NCBI RefSeq assembly: GCF_029051685.1
Contig: NZ_JAACFT010000002.1
Location: forward strand, 248,001-312,000
DNA length: 64,000 nt
Direction of reading: 5' to 3'
Source: Bradyrhizobium sp. CSA207
GTDB taxonomy: Bacteria; Pseudomonadota; Alphaproteobacteria; Rhizobiales; Xanthobacteraceae
Each line of letters opens with the position of its first letter. Position 1 is the first letter of the stretch. Below the pieces are notes generated by a model, which saw only the letters and a list, made by a program, of their open reading frames with translations, was not told the DNA's origin and made no database searches. Below are positions 59,521-64,000 of the stretch, in pieces. Made by a program: the position numbers and the translations under genes.

Positions 59521-60396
59521 GTGTCGAACGACGACGGCATCCTGGCTTCGCTGCGCTACCTCTTCGAGGACATCATCGGAGAAGAGGACGACACGCCGGC
59601 ATTCCTGCCCGAGGGGCTGCCCGAAGCCGCGGCGCCCGCCGTCAGCGACGGCATTCATCTGCTCACCGAATATCAGGGCACGAGCTATGCCCAGCTGTAC
59701 GCCGACCGGGTCTGCCGTTTCGTCGGCCGCCTCGGTGACGACGGGCGCGCGCTGTGCGACATCGCACGCCTGATGGCGATGCGGATGGCCTATGAGGATC
59801 CGATCCGGATCGCGCAGCTGAAGCTGATGGAGCTTGCCGATGGCAAGCCGCCATCGGTCGAGGTCAGGAAGTTCCGCTTCGACGAGTTGATCGGCGCGCT
59901 GCCGGCGATTGCCGGCGAGCCGGTGCTCGACGCGCTCGACATGATCGGATGGCGCCACCGGCGGATCTCGATCCGTTTCTCGAACGCGAGCTGGATCGGG
60001 ATCCGGCGTCTGAAGCTCGAGGCCGCGCTCAAACGCTGGCGGTTGTTCTCGATCCGTTACGCCGAGGAGCGGGCCTGGGTCGAACGCTGGCTGCACATGA
60101 TCTCGCGCGCGCTGGTCAAGCAGCCGCAGGCCGTACCGGCGATCATCGACAGCGCCAACATGATCACCGGCCACGGTGATCCCTACCGCCACGGGCTGGC
60201 CGACTGGCACGCCATCATCGACGGCCTGGCGAAGCCGACCTTCGATGGTGCGCTGCCGCTAGGCGACCTCGCCGGCGCGATGGCCGAGGCGCGCGCCGCG
60301 GCCGAGCCGGACCGCCAGCAGGTGGCGCTGAAGCATGCCATTGCCAGGATCAGGACACGGGCGCTCGGTGGGGTGGTTGTGGCGGCGGCGGGCTGA
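59521..60396 (+). CDS. Hypothetical protein, 291 aa
   Basis: A helical, soluble-looking protein starting at GTG 59521, with GAGGGAATG seven bases upstream. Notable parts are RYLFEDIIGEEDDTPAFLPEGLPEAAAP near the start and a basic region RHRRISIRFSNASWIGIRRLKLEAALKRWRLF. The C-terminal LPLGDLAGAMAEARAAAEPDRQQVALKHAIARIRTRAL resembles the ends of TPPK/pyruvate ferredoxin-type or DUF6537 proteins only weakly; I assign no family. In the same direction as the CNBD protein gene (about 30 bases). Confidence 0.65.
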   Translation: MSNDDGILASLRYLFEDIIGEEDDTPAFLPEGLPEAAAPAVSDGIHLLTEYQGTSYAQLYADRVCRFVGRLGDDGRALCDIARLMAMRMAYEDPIRIAQLKLMELADGKPPSVEVRKFRFDELIGALPAIAGEPVLDALDMIGWRHRRISIRFSNASWIGIRRLKLEAALKRWRLFSIRYAEERAWVERWLHMISRALVKQPQAVPAIIDSANMITGHGDPYRHGLADWHAIIDGLAKPTFDGALPLGDLAGAMAEARAAAEPDRQQVALKHAIARIRTRALGGVVVAAAG

Positions 60397-60400
60397 ACCG

Positions 60401-60619
60401 TCACTTGAAATGTGGCGGCTCGTCGTAGCCGCGGCGGCTGCTGAAGAACAACAGCACCATCAGCCCGACGCCGACGATCACGGAGAACCCTGCGCCGAGC
60501 GCCAAAGCCAAATACCCTTGCGTCGGAATCGGCTCGCCCTCGACCGTCATGGCCGAATAGGCGAAGTAACCGACCGCAACCAGCATTCCCGCGAGGACGA
60601 TAAGAAGGAGCATCCGCAT
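60401..60619 (-). CDS. Small membrane protein
   Basis: A 72-residue protein with two membrane helices (LLLIVLAGMLVAVGYFAYSA and YLALALGAGFSVIVGVGLMVLLFF) and a short polar tail. GGAGAACG precedes ATG 60619. Function unknown; it lies 120 bases after the TAXI gene on the same strand. Confidence 0.7.
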   Translation of the reverse strand: MRMLLLIVLAGMLVAVGYFAYSAMTVEGEPIPTQGYLALALGAGFSVIVGVGLMVLLFFSSRRGYDEPPHFK

Positions 60620-60739
60620 GGTGCGTTCTCCGGTTGTGCCGCGACCCAACGGTTGCAAGTCAGGGCGGTTCCCGACTTCCGGCCGGCGATCCCACCAGAA
60701 AGGCCCGCTGGCCCGGGCCCAAGCTCTGCAGACGATAGG

Positions 60740-62170
60740 TCAGGCACTCTGAGCGGTCTTCACCACCACGACGTTGCTGTCGTCGTGCGAGGGAGACGCG
60801 GCCTTTTCGGCCTCGCCGGCGTGGCGTTTGAGGTAGTCGCGGCGCATGCCAATCTCGTCGCGGACGAACTCGTAGCCGAGCTTGAAGGTGTCGAGCCCGT
60901 CGGTACTGATCGTGCCGTCGCGCAAGCCGATGACGGCGCCGCGCAAGATGCCTTCGAGCTCGTCCTGGAGACATTCGAGCTGATCCAGCGAATGGGCGTG
61001 CTCGATGCGCTCGCCGATGTCGAGGATGGCGGTGGCGAGCTCGCTGGCCTTCTCCGGCGCGATCCTGGTAATCTTGGCGTAGATTGCGGCGAAGATCGAG
61101 CCGATGACGCTGAGCGCGGCCGCGCCCAGATACATCAGGTCGCTGTATTTATCCATGAACGACTTGGTGTCGTCGTTGATGTAGTCGGCGGCTCCCTGAT
61201 GCGCCATTACATAGGCGTCCTTCTCGACCGAGGCCGGCTCGATCCTGGTGGCAAAGCCGCTGTCGAGCCCGAGCTCGGACTTGTTCTCGTAGACGGTGCG
61301 CGCGAGCTCTCCGGCCGTTGTCAGGGACATCTTGGATTGCGCGACCAGGAGCCATTCGAGCCCGATCGTGTCGAGATCGTCGTCGGGGATCTCAGGTGAT
61401 GCGGACAGCGTGCCCGCCGTCAGCGTCTCGGCGGAAATGCCGGGGAATTTGCGTGCCAGTGCCTTGGCTTCGTCGATGGCATTCAGCGTGAAGCCGCCGC
61501 GCCTGGCGACCTGTTCATAGGCCTTGTCCCGCACCGCTCTGGAGGCGTGGACGATGCCGACCACCGCGCCAAAGCCGCTCGACGGCGCAAACAGCTTGTC
61601 GAGCGTTGCGCCCTGCGGCGCCATCTGGATCTTTGTGGCATCGGGCCCGTCAGGAATGTCGAGGATGCTGCGCACGAAGGCGAGCGAGGATTCGTTCTCG
61701 GCGAGGACCGCGACTTTCTTCTTCTTCAGCTCGGCAAGCGATTTGATCTTCTTGTTGCCGGGACCGAGCAGGAGCACGAGATCGTGCTCCAGGATCGCCA
61801 GCGTGCGCGCCCGCGGCGGCACCTTGGCATCCGTGCGCAGGATGGCGAGATCGGCCTGCTTGCGGTCGAACTGGGCGACCGCCTTGGCATTGTCAGGGTT
61901 GTTGACGACCTTGATTCGGAATCGCGAGGCGTTGTTCTTCAAGACGGTCGCGAGCTTGGCCGCGAACAGCGCTTCATCGCTGTTGGGAGCGCCGACAGCA
62001 AAGGTCAGTGTCTCTGAACTATGCACCAGCGTGCGGCCGGCCCAGACGGTGGCAAGCGACAGCAGCAGGGTCAGCACAACGTATAGCAAGACTTGTTGCT
62101 GATTGGTCTTGATGACCTTGGGGCGCCGCGACGGCTGCTCGGTCGATAATGTCGGGCCTTCAGTACTCAT
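60740..62170 (-). CDS. TAXI-family TRAP transporter solute-binding protein, membrane anchored
   Basis: A 476-residue protein. An N-terminal membrane segment (VLLYVVLTLLLSLATVWAG) precedes the periplasmic TAXI domain (LTFAVGAPNSDEALFAAKLATVLKN... RFRIKVVNNPDNAKAVAQFDRKQADLAILRTD... KVAVLAENES). A second membrane segment (LMYLGAAALSVIGSIFAAIYA, near 345) and a helical C-terminal domain follow, which are absent from plain binding proteins. No TRAP permease gene is adjacent, so a sensor role is possible. Substrate unknown. Confidence 0.85.
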   Translation of the reverse strand: MSTEGPTLSTEQPSRRPKVIKTNQQQVLLYVVLTLLLSLATVWAGRTLVHSSETLTFAVGAPNSDEALFAAKLATVLKNNASRFRIKVVNNPDNAKAVAQFDRKQADLAILRTDAKVPPRARTLAILEHDLVLLLGPGNKKIKSLAELKKKKVAVLAENESSLAFVRSILDIPDGPDATKIQMAPQGATLDKLFAPSSGFGAVVGIVHASRAVRDKAYEQVARRGGFTLNAIDEAKALARKFPGISAETLTAGTLSASPEIPDDDLDTIGLEWLLVAQSKMSLTTAGELARTVYENKSELGLDSGFATRIEPASVEKDAYVMAHQGAADYINDDTKSFMDKYSDLMYLGAAALSVIGSIFAAIYAKITRIAPEKASELATAILDIGERIEHAHSLDQLECLQDELEGILRGAVIGLRDGTISTDGLDTFKLGYEFVRDEIGMRRDYLKRHAGEAEKAASPSHDDSNVVVVKTAQSA

Positions 62171-62517
62171 GGCAGCACCCTGCCCTTAATCCTGGATGGC
62201 GGGCGCCGCCGGTTTGCCGGTCCATGCGCTCGAATAATTCGTAAGAGTCTGAAAAAAGGACGATAATCCTCTACCTGGAGATGATAGCGCGCCGGGGAGG
62301 GAATGCAAATTTCGAGCCGAGGGTAACCTTACTTGACGCGCCGCGGCGATTGGTCGTCCTATCACCGTTTAGCCACAGTTGGCGATTTTCCGGTTCCCCC
62401 GGCTGCATTCCGCCGCGGGAGATGTCATAAATCACAGGTCCCGGCGATTTGACCGGTCCAAGAAGAAGTTGCGCTGAACGCTCCAATTTTTCTTGTCACG
62501 TCAATGAGGGCGTCAGC
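62171..62517. other. Intergenic region
   Basis: No convincing gene. It contains the divergent promoters of the TAXI gene and the DUF3307 gene. No clear palindrome or -35/-10 pair was recognised. Confidence 0.4.
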
Positions 62518-62919
62518 TTGTCGTTTCCACCCCTGTCATCGGCGATTCCCGTTGAAGCGCTCATTGGCTGGATGTTGCTGCTCAGCTTCAAGCACATCAT
62601 CGCCGATTTCGTGCTGCAAACTGCCTGGATGGCGCACGGCAAGGACCAGAAGCACGGCTGGGCCCTGCCGCTTCTCGTGCACTGCCTGATTCACTTTGCC
62701 GTTGCGCTGCCGCTGATCCTGATCGTCGCGCCGAGATTCTGGTTCGTGGCGGTGATCGATTTCGTGATTCACATCACGATCGACCGGGCCAAGGGTCTGG
62801 TCTCGGCCAATTTCGGCGTCAACCAGGAGCATCCCTGGTTCTGGACCCTGATCGGCGTCGACCAGGCGCTGCACCATCTCACCGGGTTCGGCCTCTCCAT
62901 TTTCATGGCTGCGAACTGA
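62518..62919 (+). CDS. DUF3307 domain membrane protein
   Basis: A 133-residue membrane protein of the DUF3307 family. The core is GWMLLLSFKHIIADFVLQTAWMAHGKDQKHGWALPLLVHCLIHFAVALPLILIV, then AVIDFVIHITIDRAKG and VDQALHHLTGFGLSIFM. His/Asp residues in the helices are typical of this family, whose function is unknown. The TTG start at 62518 is the best guess, with GAGGGC nearby; longer readings are open to 62449. Confidence 0.75.
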   Translation: MSFPPLSSAIPVEALIGWMLLLSFKHIIADFVLQTAWMAHGKDQKHGWALPLLVHCLIHFAVALPLILIVAPRFWFVAVIDFVIHITIDRAKGLVSANFGVNQEHPWFWTLIGVDQALHHLTGFGLSIFMAAN

Positions 62920-63038
62920 TCGCCGCGCTTGGCTGCGTGCTCGGCCTCGTGGTTTTCGCGGCGATGCGAAGCATCGTCCGCTAGACGCGCCGAACGGCGC
63001 TCCTCACCATGAGGGTCGACAATCTCACAGCGAGAAGA

Positions 63039-63087
63039 CCTCATCCTGAGGGCCCGCCGTAGGCGGGGCGTCTCGAAGGATAGGCCA
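63039..63087. repeat. Intergenic repeat of Bradyrhizobium/Rhodopseudomonas type
   Basis: The segment beginning CCTCATCCTGAG, followed by a GCCCGCCGTAGGCGGG palindrome and CGTCTCGAAGGAT, matches the widespread intergenic palindromic element of this group. It lies in the gap between the DUF3307 gene and the next gene. Confidence 0.6.
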
Positions 63088-63216
63088 CGGCAAAAGCGCC
63101 AGCCCGAGCCCTCTGATTCGCGGCCAGGGCGCAAGGTCCCCGGATGACTACCGGGCGGCGTGGTTAACCTTTCATTAGAGAATTGCGCTGCATCCTCGGC
63201 ATCGAGGAGAACTGCA

Positions 63217-63615
63217 ATGTTTTCAAGCCGCGACGCCTATGAAAGCGATTTCTGCCCGGTCCGCGACGAACTCCTTGGCGAGATGTATCGCGCCAATGAA
63301 GGCGGCCTGCCGAGGCTGGTTGAGACCGTTGCCCCTGATGTCCGCGCCATGCTGGCGCTGTTTTGCTATCGCCGCAGCCATCTGCACTCGCTGGCCGTCG
63401 CGATCGCCGCAAGCTGCACTGAGCGTGATCTGATCGAGAGCGGCGGCCGCGTCGGCTCGACGCTCTACGCGCTGTCGCGCGGGGGCGCGGCGAAATCGGC
63501 GCCATCGCTGTCGGGGGGCCGCAAGCCGATCACGCTGTCGACCAAGCCGCTCTCGGTGCTTGCACCGCTCGAGGACGAGTTCGACGATGAGATCGCGGAA
63601 GCCGTTCCGGCTTAA
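63217..63615 (+). CDS. Conserved hypothetical protein of rhizobia
   Basis: A 132-residue cytoplasmic protein starting at ATG 63217 with GAGGAGAACTGCA upstream. It opens FSSRDAYESDFCPVRDELLGEMYRANEGGLPRLVETVAPDVRAMLALFCYRRSHLHSLAVAIAASCTERDLIESGGRVGSTLYALSRGG. Proteins of this kind are common in Bradyrhizobium and have no known role. The C-terminal part is acidic. Confidence 0.8.
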   Translation: MFSSRDAYESDFCPVRDELLGEMYRANEGGLPRLVETVAPDVRAMLALFCYRRSHLHSLAVAIAASCTERDLIESGGRVGSTLYALSRGGAAKSAPSLSGGRKPITLSTKPLSVLAPLEDEFDDEIAEAVPA

Positions 63616-63647
63616 AGCGCGATCGAACGCGCTTGGGATATTTGTCG

Positions 63648-63702
63648 GCGCATGATCATGATCTTGCCGGAAAGCCGCTGCACGCTTTTCCGGATCATGC
63701 GC
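63648..63702. repeat. REP-like palindrome
   Basis: Outer arms GCGCATGATC (63648-63657) and GATCATGCGC (63693-63702); inner arms CCGGAAAG (63667-63674) and CTTTTCCGG (63685-63693). This palindromic element is widespread in Rhizobiales. It overlaps the stop codon of the YkgJ-like gene. Confidence 0.75.
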
Positions 63703-64000
63703 TAGCCAACCGCCTCGATGACCGGCAGCCCGAATTTCCGCCGCGCCATCGCGCATTCGGCATCGCCAGGCATGCAGGTGCGGCACACCTCCGGCCGCAC
63801 GGCGTAGACGCCGCAGGCGGTCGATTTTCCGATCTCTCCCTGTAACGCCGAACAACGGTCACCATCGCAACGCATGCCCGATTGGCGTTCGTTGACGAAC
63901 TTTTCCGGGATCGCCGCAAGCTCCTCGTCGCTCTCGATCGAGAAGCGCGGCCAGTTGGCCGAATAGCCGCAGCAGGCGCCGCAACTCTGACAGCAGCTCG
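63702..64000 (-). CDS. YkgJ family cysteine cluster protein (partial)
   Basis: The 3' end of a gene read from the right window edge to TAG at 63702-63704. The translation shows CCQSCGACCGYSANWPRF near the start of the visible part, then CDGDRCSAL, CGVYAVRPEVCRTC and CAMARR. This is the Cys-rich pattern of YkgJ-like zinc/iron-chelating proteins. About 99 residues are visible; the start is outside the window. The function is unknown; the cysteines probably bind metal. Confidence 0.85.
   Translation of the reverse strand, partial: SCCQSCGACCGYSANWPRFSIESDEELAAIPEKFVNERQSGMRCDGDRCSALQGEIGKSTACGVYAVRPEVCRTCMPGDAECAMARRKFGLPVIEAVG

Noticed and set aside
60335..61399. Plus-strand frame opposite the TAXI gene
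   Set aside because: Shadow of the TAXI coding sequence; no ribosome-binding site or family.
1..64000. CRISPR arrays, rRNA and tRNA genes
   Set aside because: No regularly spaced direct repeats with unique spacers, no rRNA-like blocks and no tRNA cloverleaf were noticed by eye; a tRNA could still be missed without a search.

Overview
The window looks like a chromosome segment of a high-GC alphaproteobacterium close to Bradyrhizobium. The evidence is a coxMNOP-type terminal oxidase cluster, an OpgC-type acyltransferase, a rhizobial-type cyclic-nucleotide-gated K+ channel, REP-like palindromes of the kind common in that group, and the general gene repertoire. No rRNA, tRNA or CRISPR array was recognised. 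Coordinates and starts come from reading the sequence by eye, so start codons are best guesses.

Bases 1 to about 20,700 are an accessory island with mixed codon usage. It runs from a tyrosine integrase at the left edge to a rolling-circle replication module on the right (FtsK-like ATPase, small putative DNA-binding protein, HUH Rep, RHH protein). Between them lie a secreted Gly/Ser/Thr-rich repeat protein, two HEPN-like proteins around a serine resolvase with a res-like site, a frameshifted SEC-C/HNH-type gene, a Fic toxin/antitoxin pair and a PIN-domain protein. The most interesting part is a five-gene operon (9.5-13.0 kb, minus strand) for a bacterial ubiquitin-like conjugation system. It encodes a single-domain Ubl with a coiled-coil N-terminus, an E2-like protein with no cysteine at the catalytic position, a JAB-E1 fusion, a DUF6527 protein and a Clp-fold serine protease. 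A divergent RHH gene shares its promoter region, where three tandem 8-bp repeats may be the operator. The whole region resembles an integrative element carrying defence or conflict genes.

From about 20.9 kb the genes look chromosomal. 20.9-30.5 kb: ethanolamine ammonia-lyase (eutBC), a four-gene polyamine-type ABC importer, a divergent MocR regulator and a DadA-like oxidoreductase, which together look like an uptake and deamination cluster for ethanolamine or a related amine. 30.8-32.6 kb: an NDUFA9-like protein and a DUF2189 membrane protein. 33.2-37.7 kb: a five-gene aa3-type oxidase operon. 38-40 kb: an ArsR/SDR divergent pair and a HigBA-type toxin-antitoxin pair. 40.3-42.5 kb: a thermonuclease-like protein and two tandem paralogues, one truncated.

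42.7-64 kb is mixed housekeeping and signalling: a cyclase/ATPase/TPR protein, OpgC, DUF2059, acyl-CoA synthetase, a frameshifted MFS gene, an MBL-fold protein, an alpha/beta hydrolase and desaturase pair, a WYL regulator divergent from a frameshifted GST gene, enoyl-CoA hydratase, a CNG channel with a divergent membrane CNBD protein, a TAXI solute-binding protein, DUF3307 and a YkgJ-type protein cut by the window end.

Three genes (8593-9512, 49693-50894, 55552-56197) are each broken by one single-base indel, which may be real decay or sequencing error. A recurring plus-strand element (hairpin containing CGCAACC, then AAG, then a Rho-independent-type terminator) appears at 20.9, 30.6, 37.8 and 39.2 kb and has compensatory stem changes. 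It is a candidate small-RNA or structured repeat family.
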